The position numbers and the translations under genes are program-made. Shown piece by piece: positions 1-7,540 of a DNA stretch of 64,000 nucleotides. The notes under the pieces were generated by a model. It was given only the letters and a program-made list of their open reading frames with translations, had not been told where the DNA came from and did no database searches. The stretch's first letter is position 1. The number at the start of each line of letters is the position of its first letter. Source of the stretch: JACRIM01 sp038042195 (GTDB taxonomy: Bacteria; Planctomycetota; Phycisphaerae; UBA1845; UTPLA1); contig JBBTET010000020.1 in assembly GCA_038042195.1 (NCBI GenBank), positions 1 through 64,000 of the forward strand, in the 5' to 3' direction.

Positions 1-587
1 GCCGGCTAAACGGGCGTCACTAACTTATACCTAACTAATATAGCACACGTATGGGCGGGGGCAAGGGGGATTTTTGAGATTTTTTTCGGGGGAGCTATTG
101 GGTGTGGGTTGGTACACATTTTGGGCAGTTGGTCTTTTGATCGCGATGGCGCGGCCGTCCGGGGTGATTCCCAGGTTTGGCGGTGAAAAAGAAGTGGGAT
201 TAGGTGGGATTACCTGGGACGAAGTGGGACGAGCAAAGGCCTGAGTCTTGAGGCTTGAGGCTTGAGGGGGCGGAAGCGAGTGCTTCGCGACGCTGAGCAG
301 GATGTCAAAGAGCGGGCGCGGAATGTCCGGGGTTGTTGGGACGCGTCAATCAATCTTGCTCAGCGCTTCAGGGTGGTTGTGAATTGTGGTAGGTTATTGT
401 TAGGTAATGAGTTGTAGGCGCAGACAGGTCGAAAAGCCGAAACGTCGAAAGGGGGGGCGGGGAGTGGAGCCGCAGATTACGCAGACTTCGCGGATTTAGT
501 GAGCCAGGAAGCTGGGGAGTGTGAAGGATCGTATGAATCACGAATTGCATTGAGGGGGCAGTGACGTGGGCGGGAAAGGCCGGGGGC
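1..587. other. Gene-poor leader region with short degenerate repeats
   Basis: I see no convincing gene here. The region holds short repeated words: GTGGGATTAG-like units near 192-231, three consecutive CTTGAGG units near 245-268, and a periodic stretch near 471-497 built on CGCAGATTACGCAGACTTCG. The last resembles degenerate intergenic repeats with an 11-12 base period known from many environmental bacteria; that comparison is from memory. Open frames in this stretch have low-complexity, Pro/Ser/Thr-rich translations and look like chance. Confidence 0.4.
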
Positions 588-728
588 TTAGGTGGTCTGG
601 GCGGCGGTGACCGGGGTCATGTCCCCGGCGACGAGTCCGAGGGCGGCGAGGTTGGCGTTGGCGTAGGTGACGAAGTTGGTCTGCCAGGCATTGAACTCGG
701 CATCGGGTGCGGGGATGTAGTCGGCCAT
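588..728 (-). CDS. 46-residue stub: N-terminus of a larger planctomycete-type protein
   Basis: Translating the minus strand from 728 gives a 46-residue peptide starting MADYIPAPDAEFNAWQ, followed by NFVTYANANLAALGL and ending in AAQTT. A strong ribosome-binding site (AGAAGGAG) lies about 8 bases upstream of the ATG, so the start is credible. The sequence matches my recollection of the conserved N-terminus of roughly 200-residue proteins, often with a fibronectin-type domain, found in Planctomycetota and relatives. There the D/N-x-x-F-x-x-W-Q and AN-L-AALGL pattern opens the protein and continues past AAQT. Here a TAA codon follows at once and the downstream frame shows no continuation. It is either a very short gene or, more likely, the remnant of a truncated one. 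Confidence 0.55.
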   Translation of the reverse strand: MADYIPAPDAEFNAWQTNFVTYANANLAALGLVAGDMTPVTAAQTT

Positions 729-1005
729 CGGAGAGACTCCTTCTGAACGCCGTTGTGTTCTGGGGTACGGCGATGCAGTCGATGAGTATACCCATGCAAA
801 TTGAGAAGGGGTAGCCCATACGCCTATGCCAGAAAGGGCTGCCGCCCGCGTGTCTATGACACCACCGGCACCTCTCCCGCCCAGAGCAGCATCAAGCGAA
901 GTGAAAAACGGGAGTTACGGGGCTTCCTTTATCAGGGTCGATCGTGTATCATGTCTAGTTGGGCCTTCGGCTCGGTTCCGGCAAGGGCCAGAAGGGAAAT
1001 GTTGG

Positions 1006-1771
1006 ATGAAGGACGAGAGGAGTTTCGTCCGCGACCTAATCGGTGCCACGATGTTTGCGCGCTCATTCCAGCACTATAGATTCGTTATTCTTTGTATTTT
1101 GTTCCCGCTAGAACTCTACAGCACTGAGATCAGATTAGTCGGGCCCTCCACTGTCAGGCCGGGCCAGACGGCTGAGTTTGTGTTGGAGGCCAGGAATTCT
1201 GATATTCAGGGGCAACAAACGAGATCAATTGATTGGAGACTTACGGGTACGCAGCATTGGGAATTCTCTACACCTCTAAAGCCAGTTTCTCACGATTTCT
1301 TTTCGGATGAGAATTGGGACCCATTCCCAACAGACGACATTTTGATGCTGCCCCCAACGGCATCCGGGAGATTCACGCTCAGCCAATCTGATTTGGTCGT
1401 CAATAAGGACTTTGCAGCGGTTGCCGTGTATTTGGTTGTGCTTGTTCCTGCATACTACGGACCGTTTCCGGCAACAGCCAGCTTTTTTTCTTCCAAGCGC
1501 TGACCTAATCTTCTGGCAGCCTGGATGGGTCGAAGATCCCAACGTCACGAATCTAACACCTGTGGTCGATGTGTTGATTCTCCCGCAATACGGGGACGTC
1601 AACGGTGACGGCAACGTGAATTCCTCGGATATCGAAACGTTCGTCGATGTTTTGATCGGAACGGATACAAACAACTTCCACGTCGAATGGTCAGACCTCA
1701 ATGGCAATGGAACAACGAACGCGGCCGACGTACAAACTTTCGTTGGAGCTTACCTTTCGAACGGTAACTAA
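1006..1771 (+). pseudogene. Frameshifted secreted protein with dockerin-like C-terminus
   Basis: Two overlapping frames form one protein. The first (ATG 1006, or 1051) begins with a signal-like segment (RFVILCILFPLELYS) and a beta-rich Ig-like stretch (VGPSTVRPGQTAEFVLEARN), and stops at 1501. The second, one base out of phase, runs to 1771 and carries two calcium-loop motifs, GDVNGDGNVNSSDIETFV and SDLNGNGTTNAADVQTFV. These are the duplicated F-hand pattern of dockerin-like domains common on planctomycete secreted proteins. The frames join at a run of seven T (1483-1489); six T would restore a single frame. A possible RBS (AGAAGGGA) precedes the ATG at 1006. It may be a true mutation, a sequencing error, or slippage. 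The substrate or partner is unknown. Confidence 0.6.
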
Positions 1772-1860
1772 TCCGTCGCCGGGACTTGACCGCAGAACCA
1801 AAGGACTGACCCAGCAAAGCCGGTGTGGCCTTCTTGCCGTCGTCGAGACCAACAGTCTAC

Positions 1861-2247
1861 TTATTTGAGGATTTGGCACCACACCGCACCAAGTGTGAGC
1901 ACGTTTGCAACGCCAAATACCCCCAATATCCACCAGAAAGTTGCTCCTCCTTTGTATGGGAATCTCTTAGCAGGCGGCAGAAACAGACTTTCAACTTTTT
2001 CTTCGAACTTCTTCGCAAACGCATCACGATACTCATAGTCACGGAGATACAGCCAAGCGATGAAGTATGAAAGCACACCTCCAAGGAGTATCGTCAGAAG
2101 TGCCGCCCAACGAAACGATACGAGACGGAGCGAGCAAGCAAGTGTTATAGCCTGAAGCGTCATTAGCGTCTGAAGGCGGCTCCACATCAGTCGGTCTTGA
2201 TGTAAGAAATAGGAATGTAACTCACCATCAGTCATATCGCGTGCCAT
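1861..2247 (-). CDS. Small membrane protein of unknown function
   Basis: This 128-residue protein starts at 2247 behind a GGAGAA ribosome-binding site about 8 bases upstream. The N-terminal 30 residues are soluble (MTDGELHSYFLHQDRLMWSRLQTL). Two or three hydrophobic segments follow: LQAITLACSLRL, AALLTILLGGVLSYFIAWLYL and, near the C-terminus, FWWILGVFGVANVLTLGAVW. A charged loop (EYRDAFAKKFEEKVESL) separates the last two. I do not recognise the family. It lies convergent with the frameshifted dockerin-type gene, with an 89-base gap. A membrane location is well supported; no function can be given. Confidence 0.65.
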   Translation of the reverse strand: MARDMTDGELHSYFLHQDRLMWSRLQTLMTLQAITLACSLRLVSFRWAALLTILLGGVLSYFIAWLYLRDYEYRDAFAKKFEEKVESLFLPPAKRFPYKGGATFWWILGVFGVANVLTLGAVWCQILK

Positions 2248-3050
2248 ATTCGGGTTCTCCGTTTACGCGCCAATCGTCGCACTCGCCGTTTCGCTCCAGG
2301 GGCCGGGTTCTCCCCGGCGGCTGAGCCATCGTCCCATGTAGTGGGCCGTCTTTCCCGCCTCATTGCCTGAATATTCCACAATGGCCGGGCTGCGCGTGGC
2401 CAGCAGGAGGAAGCGCAGGTCGGCCGGGCTTGGTGGTTACACTGGATTAACTGAAGCGGGGCTAAACGGGGGTGCGGTTTTCGTACGCACCTGCGCGGCC
2501 GCCGCGATCCTGTCGGATCGAGGCGAAACAAGGGATCGAAATAGCGCGGTGGCGGAGAGGCTCAGTCGTGCCTACGGCACTTTAATTCACGCGGGTCGAC
2601 GTTGACCCAGCATTGAAATGCTGGACTATTGTCAGGTCGTCCCTGACGGGACTGCCTGGGATCGGGTCGATGTCAATGCGCTACGCGGCAAGCCGGGGTG
2701 GCGCGGGGCGACTTGATCCGCACGGGCGAGACACCGTGCCACGCGAGATTGGTTGTGGCCCGCTTGTGCGTGTGAATCTTAAACCAGGGAAATGCACCGA
2801 CTAATAGTCGGTGCCACAAGGGTAATGGTCGGTGCCGTAACGGTTTTAGTACTACATCGCTAACTGTATCCGGCGTTTCCATCACGGTGCAGCAATCCAA
2901 CGCCAGCCCGTCGCGACTTATTCGACCTCCGCCGCCCCTTCCGGGGCGGGAGGCTTTGGGGGCGTGAGCCTACCAGGGGTTTCGCTTCGCTTCACCCCTG
3001 GCTACAGCCCGTTGCCCCTGCCGGGGCAGAAAGAAGGTAGCGTTGTAGTA
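2248..3050. repeat. Intergenic cluster of hairpin repeats
   Basis: No gene is convincing in these 800 bases. The stretch is a series of short perfect palindromes: GTGCCTACGGCAC (2568-2580), CCAGCATT/AATGCTGG (2607-2624), GTCCCTGACGGGAC (2639-2652), GCACCGACTAATAGTCGGTG (2794-2813) with a half copy near 2826-2843, CCGCCCC/GGGGCGG (2932-2949), CCAGGGGT/ACCCCTGG (2973-3001) and TGCCCC/GGGGCA (3013-3028). The spacing and variety resemble interspersed hairpin repeats, not terminators, because none carries a T-tract. Confidence 0.55.
2794..2818. repeat. REP-like palindrome, copy 1
   Basis: The perfect palindrome GCACCGACTAATAGTCGGTG is followed by CCACAA. A near-identical copy (one base different in the centre) lies at 12331-12356 in a different intergenic gap, so this is a dispersed element. 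Confidence 0.6.
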
Positions 3051-4151
3051 CTAATTCGCGGTGCCGACGCGGTCGATGAAGGGGCGCGTGGCGGGGTCGG
3101 CATCTCGGAGGGCGAGGTAGTTCTCGAACACGGCCCTTGCACCGGTTGCGTTGCCGCTGCACGCCTTGATGAAGCCGAGGAGGAAGAGGCCGTCGGGGTC
3201 GAAGGGGTGGGCTGCGACGTGCTGCTCTAGCCCGCGAACGTGGGCGTCGAATTCGCCAAGCCTTTCGTAGGCCTGGCGCACGTCGATGGTATCGGGGTCG
3301 AACGGCGGCTGGGCTGTGGCGGCTTGTCGCATGGCCCGTGAGGCGTCGGCGAATCGGCCCAGCGCGAATTCGCTCATGCCGAAGGGGATGCGCACGCCGG
3401 GGTCGTCTCCGCCGACGACGATGGCTCGTGTGTATTCGTCGCGGGCCTCGGCATAGCGACCGCGCGAGAAGTGGTCATCCCCTTTGTCGAGAAGGCCTTC
3501 AAGCTCTTTCATGTCCGCGTCGCTTAAGGGTCGCGGGGCTTGCGGCGGTGTCGGCTCATTGGCATTGATTCGATTGCGCTTGAAGTCGTCCAACGCAACA
3601 CTGATGGCTCGGTCGGTGCCGGGCAGTCGAGCGCCAGAGGTGTTCCAGCCTGGCGTGGAGATCGGCGGCGGGGGCGGTAGCGTGCTGGGGATGAAGACGC
3701 TCTGCGGTTGCACCGTGTACACCGGCCCCGAGGAGAAGCTGAGGCTGCGATTGGTGTAGAACGTGCCGCTGTTGCAATGGCCGAGGTTGTTTGAGGGATA
3801 GTTCCATGGGGAGGAGTCGTTGTAGTAATTGTTAAAGGTCGGCGCACAGTTCGTCGGCCGGGGATTGCAGGATGATCGTCCGAACCCGCTACCGCTGAGT
3901 CGGCTGCCGAAGTTGAGGATGCGCGTTCCGATGAAGGGGTTTGGCGATGCGAAGGTCGGCGTCGCCGGTCGCACGCCGCCCGCGTTTCCACCGAACGACA
4001 CGCCGAGCGGCGAGCGCGGCGCATCGGGCCGAATGAGGCAGGAGCCGGCGGAGTTCTTTTTCTTGCCGAACTGAGCGTAGGACGAATCGGCGAACAGGAT
4101 CACCACCACGGTGGCGATGACGCTCATCAACGAATTGCGTTTGGCGGCCAT
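3051..4151 (-). CDS. Secreted TPR-repeat protein
   Basis: The 366-residue protein starts with a clear signal peptide (SVIATVVVILFADSSYA, cleavage before QFGKKK). A long Pro/Ser/Asn-rich, low-complexity middle of about 180 residues follows. The C-terminal third contains TPR-like helical pairs: LLDKGDDHFSRGRYAEARDE, FGMSEFALGRFADASRAMRQ, AYERLGEFDAHVRGLEQHV and LLGFIKACSGNATGARAVFE. TPR modules bind protein partners. The N-terminal region suggests an extended periplasmic or surface linker. The gene stands alone between the hairpin cluster and an intergenic gap upstream of the methyltransferase gene. The partner is unknown. Confidence 0.75.
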   Translation of the reverse strand: MAAKRNSLMSVIATVVVILFADSSYAQFGKKKNSAGSCLIRPDAPRSPLGVSFGGNAGGVRPATPTFASPNPFIGTRILNFGSRLSGSGFGRSSCNPRPTNCAPTFNNYYNDSSPWNYPSNNLGHCNSGTFYTNRSLSFSSGPVYTVQPQSVFIPSTLPPPPPISTPGWNTSGARLPGTDRAISVALDDFKRNRINANEPTPPQAPRPLSDADMKELEGLLDKGDDHFSRGRYAEARDEYTRAIVVGGDDPGVRIPFGMSEFALGRFADASRAMRQAATAQPPFDPDTIDVRQAYERLGEFDAHVRGLEQHVAAHPFDPDGLFLLGFIKACSGNATGARAVFENYLALRDADPATRPFIDRVGTAN

Positions 4152-4350
4152 GACATTTTCCCCACTTCACTCTATCGCGTGCGGCAGGTCCGATTCAAGC
4201 AAAAGGTCTGCCGATTTGAGGCAATCCACTCCTGTTAGATCGGTCCGCCACCTCCCGGCTGGAGCTACTTCGCGAGGCTCGAACGTTCGTTTAGACCCCG
4301 TGCGTCCTGATATGGTTAGCGAATGGCGGGTGGTTACTCCATGTTGAGCG

Positions 4351-5280
4351 TCAACCCTTTACCGCAAACAGGGTCAATGGCTCCACCGGCTCCTTTCGAC
4401 CCTTGCGCTGCCCCTTTTCCGGACGCATGGGGATGGTCGCGGGCACGCTGGTCAGAGGGTCGTTGGCCCCGTCGAGCTGGTCGCCCTTGCGGACTGTTTT
4501 GAGTCGGTCGCGGCCTTGTTTGGCGTATTCCTTGGACATCTCAAAGCCGACCCAACGCCGACCCAGCTTCTTCGCCACCGCCAGCGTCGTGCCACTGCCC
4601 GAGAAGGGGTCCATCACCAGTTCACCGGGATTCGTCGAGACCTTGATGATCCGGCCCAGCACTTGCTCCGGCATCTGGCAGCCGTGCCAACCCTTGCGCT
4701 CCTTGAACGTGCCGCAGACGCGCGGGACGTACCAAGTGTCGCCGGCCGATGGGAAGCCTTCGGGAACGTCCTGTGGTCGGAGTATCCACGTGTCGTCGGG
4801 TAGGCGGCCTGATGGGTTTGCCCGCGAGTCTGCGTAGACAAGCTGTCTCGCCGACGGGACGCGCACTTCGCCATCGTTGAAGGTGAAAGTCTTGGCATCC
4901 TTTACGAAATGAAACAGGTGGACGTGGCTGCGGGCGAATTTCTTTTTGCAATGCACGCCGAAGGTGTAATACCAGATGACCCAGCTTCGGCAGGTGAAGC
5001 CAAGCTCGCGCGTGGCAATGACCTTTAGCTCGGCCGCGTATTCATCACCGATGGCGAGCCAGAAGGTGCCCGCCGGCTTGAGGCATCGACTTACGGCGGT
5101 CATCCAGTCTTTCGACCAGACCAGATACGCGTCGCCGTCTTTCTTGTCGTTATATTCGTCGTAGGTATACCCGATGTTGAACGGCGGATCGGCGAAGGCC
5201 AGATCGACGCTGCCGGGTTTGAGATCGGCCATGCCCTTGAGGCAGTCCATCTGATGTAGCTTGTTGACGTCCAGTGTCAT
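4351..5280 (-). CDS. Orphan beta-class DNA methyltransferase
   Basis: This 309-residue enzyme has the catalytic motif IV DPPF at residues 31-34 and the S-adenosylmethionine-binding motif DPFSGSGTT at 224-232. That order (IV before I) defines the beta class of N6-adenine/N4-cytosine methyltransferases. The middle (about 95-215), with RSWVIWYYTFGVHCKKKFAR and the KGWHGCQMPEQVL segment, fits the N6_N4_Mtase domain. The C-terminus is a short basic Pro/Lys/Arg tail and not the extra domain found in CcrM. No restriction endonuclease or specificity subunit lies nearby, so it looks like a solitary modification enzyme. The recognition site cannot be read from sequence. An alternative is the methylase half of a system whose nuclease was lost. 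Confidence 0.85.
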   Translation of the reverse strand: MTLDVNKLHQMDCLKGMADLKPGSVDLAFADPPFNIGYTYDEYNDKKDGDAYLVWSKDWMTAVSRCLKPAGTFWLAIGDEYAAELKVIATRELGFTCRSWVIWYYTFGVHCKKKFARSHVHLFHFVKDAKTFTFNDGEVRVPSARQLVYADSRANPSGRLPDDTWILRPQDVPEGFPSAGDTWYVPRVCGTFKERKGWHGCQMPEQVLGRIIKVSTNPGELVMDPFSGSGTTLAVAKKLGRRWVGFEMSKEYAKQGRDRLKTVRKGDQLDGANDPLTSVPATIPMRPEKGQRKGRKEPVEPLTLFAVKG

Positions 5281-5409
5281 GCGTCGCTCCGCGTGGTAAG
5301 CGGATCATTCTAGTCCACCAGCGTGGATGGGTGGGTTGCGCTGTTCGTGGCATGTGAAATCTTGCGATGGTTGAACACTCGACGCGACCCGTCGTACTAA
5401 CGCTACACT

Positions 5410-6582
5410 GTGATCGATTTCATGACGCGACTCATCCCTTCTCTTGGCTGGCTCGTCCTCCTCCCGGCGATGGTTCTCAACGCTCTCGGGCTGCTTGGCG
5501 TCTATTCCGGTGAGGCCGCCGGCTCTGAGCCTGCGGTTCAGACGTTGAGACAACTCGGCTTCTTCGGCGCGGGGATGGTTGGGATGCTTCTGATCCAACT
5601 CGTCGGCTACCGCTGGATCGGGCGCTATTCATATTTGCTGTTCGGCGTCATATTGATCCTGCTGACTCTGCTCATCGTCGCCCGAAAGATACCAATGGAG
5701 CCGTTCATCCGGCCCAAGCGAAATACTTATCGCTGGATCTTCATCGGCCCCATCAACATTCAGGTCTCGGAGTACACGAAGGTCGTCTATATACTTGCGC
5801 TGGCGTTCTATCTTCGATTCCGGACGAACTACCGCACGTTTCGCGGTCTGGTCATGCCGTTCCTTCTCACGATCATTCCCGTAGCCCTAATCCTCAAAGA
5901 GCCGGACCTGGGCACAAGCCTGTTGCTCCTGCCCACTCTCTTCGTGATGCTCTTTGTCGCGGGTGCGAAGATCAGCCATCTCGCGGCGGTGATCGGACTT
6001 GGAGCGGTCGCTGCACCGGTGTTCTATTTTTCGCCGTTGATGAACCCCTATCAGCGTGATCGGATTCACTCCGTGATCCGGCAGGACGACGCCAACGAGC
6101 ATTGGCGTCTCAACGAAGGCTATCAACTCAGCCAATCAAAGATCGCTCTCGGCAGCGGTCGCGTTTGGGGGAAGGGCGTGCGGGAAAGCGCGTTCTTTCA
6201 GCACAACCTATTGCCTGAGGAACACAACGACTTCATCTTTGCCGTGCTGGGGCATCAGTGGGGGTTCGTCGGGTGCATCGGAGTTTTGATGCTGTATCTC
6301 ATCATGATTGGCGCGGGCCTGACGATCGCGTCGGGGACGACGGACCCCTTCGGCAGGCTGCTCGCGGTCGGGGTCTGCGCGTTGCTCTTTGCGCAGACGA
6401 TTATCAATGTCGGGATGACCGTCGGTCTCATGCCGATCACTGGAATGACGCTTCCATTTGTCAGCATGGGTGGGAGCAGCCTGATTGCGAACTATCTGGC
6501 GATCGGCCTCCTGATCGATGTCGCAAGGCGGCGATCCGTGAATCTGGCACCGAGGCCGTTTGAGTTTTCTGGAGAAGAATAG
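5410..6582 (+). CDS. rodA: RodA peptidoglycan glycosyltransferase (SEDS family)
   Basis: The 390-residue polytopic protein has the SEDS signatures: PIN(I)QVSEYTKVVYILALAFYL, the LKEPDLGTSLLL segment, the long extracytoplasmic loop with WRLNEGYQLSQSKIALGSG, LPEEHNDFIFAVLGHQWGF, and the C-terminal GLMPITGMTLPFVSMGGSS. RodA polymerises glycan strands with a class B PBP during cell elongation. The RodA assignment over FtsW rests on general resemblance and is less certain than the family. The frame opens with GTG at 5410; an ATG at 5422 is also possible and neither has a clear RBS. No PBP2 or mreB lies adjacent. The presence of a SEDS protein shows that this organism has peptidoglycan synthesis genes, in line with the L,D-transpeptidase and MltA found further on. 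Confidence 0.88.
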   Translation: MIDFMTRLIPSLGWLVLLPAMVLNALGLLGVYSGEAAGSEPAVQTLRQLGFFGAGMVGMLLIQLVGYRWIGRYSYLLFGVILILLTLLIVARKIPMEPFIRPKRNTYRWIFIGPINIQVSEYTKVVYILALAFYLRFRTNYRTFRGLVMPFLLTIIPVALILKEPDLGTSLLLLPTLFVMLFVAGAKISHLAAVIGLGAVAAPVFYFSPLMNPYQRDRIHSVIRQDDANEHWRLNEGYQLSQSKIALGSGRVWGKGVRESAFFQHNLLPEEHNDFIFAVLGHQWGFVGCIGVLMLYLIMIGAGLTIASGTTDPFGRLLAVGVCALLFAQTIINVGMTVGLMPITGMTLPFVSMGGSSLIANYLAIGLLIDVARRRSVNLAPRPFEFSGEE

Positions 6583-6680
6583 TGTGGCGATTGCGTCTTG
6601 ATAGGCAGTAGACTGATCTCGATTCGATCCTATTCTGCCGCCTTGCCTCGCAATACTCCTAAGAGTATATCCGCATCGTC

Positions 6681-7442
6681 ATGATCACCTTCTCCCTCCA
6701 ATCCGGCTCCAACGGCAATTGCATCTATGTCGAGGCCGGCGGGGTGCGGCTGTTGTTTGACGCGGGGATATCCGGGAAGGAGGCAGCGGCGCGGATGGCG
6801 TGTCACGGGCGTGATATTCATGGATGTGACGCGCTCATCATCTCGCACGATCATTCCGACCACGTCAGCGGGGCCGGCGTCTTTCATCGCAAGTTTGGTG
6901 TGCCGATCCACATGACGCGCGCGGCCCATACGGCGGTGCGAAATCATCTTGGCGAGATAAGCGACGTTCGATACTTTACAGCGGGGGATCGGCTGGAGTT
7001 TGGCACGGTCCGCGTCCAGACCATCCCGACCCCGCACGACGGGATCGACACGGTCTGCTTCGTCGTGGAGCACGAGGGCCGCAGCCTCGGCATCATGACC
7101 GACCTCGGCCATCCGTTTCGTGGATTGGAGCGGGCGTTGGAAGAGGTGGACGCGGCTTACTTGGAATGCAACTACGACCCCCACCTCCTCTGGAACGGCC
7201 GCTACGCCGAACACCTCAAACGCCGAATCGCAGGCCAGGGCGGTCACATCTCCAATGATGAGGCCGCCGAACTGACCAAGCGTTGCACGGGCACCCGCCT
7301 GAAGTGGCTGGCGGCGGCCCACCTGAGCCAGGAAAACAACCGGCCGGACCTGGCCATCGAGGCCCATCGGCGGCGAATTGGCACCATGCTGCCCGTGTTT
7401 GTGGCCTCGCGGTACGAGGTGGGGCGGATTCTGGAGGTCTAA
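6681..7442 (+). CDS. MBL-fold metallo-hydrolase, WalJ/YycJ-like
   Basis: This 253-residue protein opens with SLQSGSNGNCIYVEAGG, typical of the YycJ/WalJ subgroup. It has the metal-binding SHDHSDH motif (HxHxDH), a further His in TPHDGIDTV, Asp in MTDLGHP and the C-terminal LAAHLSQENN block. The metallo-beta-lactamase fold here probably hydrolyses a phosphodiester; YycJ relatives are linked to DNA processing and cell-wall signalling, but the substrate is not established for this protein. It follows rodA by about 100 bases on the same strand and could be co-transcribed. Confidence 0.85.
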   Translation: MITFSLQSGSNGNCIYVEAGGVRLLFDAGISGKEAAARMACHGRDIHGCDALIISHDHSDHVSGAGVFHRKFGVPIHMTRAAHTAVRNHLGEISDVRYFTAGDRLEFGTVRVQTIPTPHDGIDTVCFVVEHEGRSLGIMTDLGHPFRGLERALEEVDAAYLECNYDPHLLWNGRYAEHLKRRIAGQGGHISNDEAAELTKRCTGTRLKWLAAAHLSQENNRPDLAIEAHRRRIGTMLPVFVASRYEVGRILEV

Positions 7443-7540
7443 TCGGGGGTGGGGGGACAAATCGGATTGACCCATTCCAGCGAACGGCTCAGAATGCCGG
7501 GGATTCGTCTGATCCCTGACATTCTGGAGTGCCATCGCCT

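Noticed and set aside
801..1079. Separate 92-codon gene overlapping the start of the dockerin-type gene
   Set aside because: The translation is Arg/Ser-rich without any motif and overlaps the better supported frame.
2363..2605. 80-codon open frame in the hairpin-repeat gap
   Set aside because: It runs into the palindromes and its translation lacks any conserved or hydrophobic pattern.
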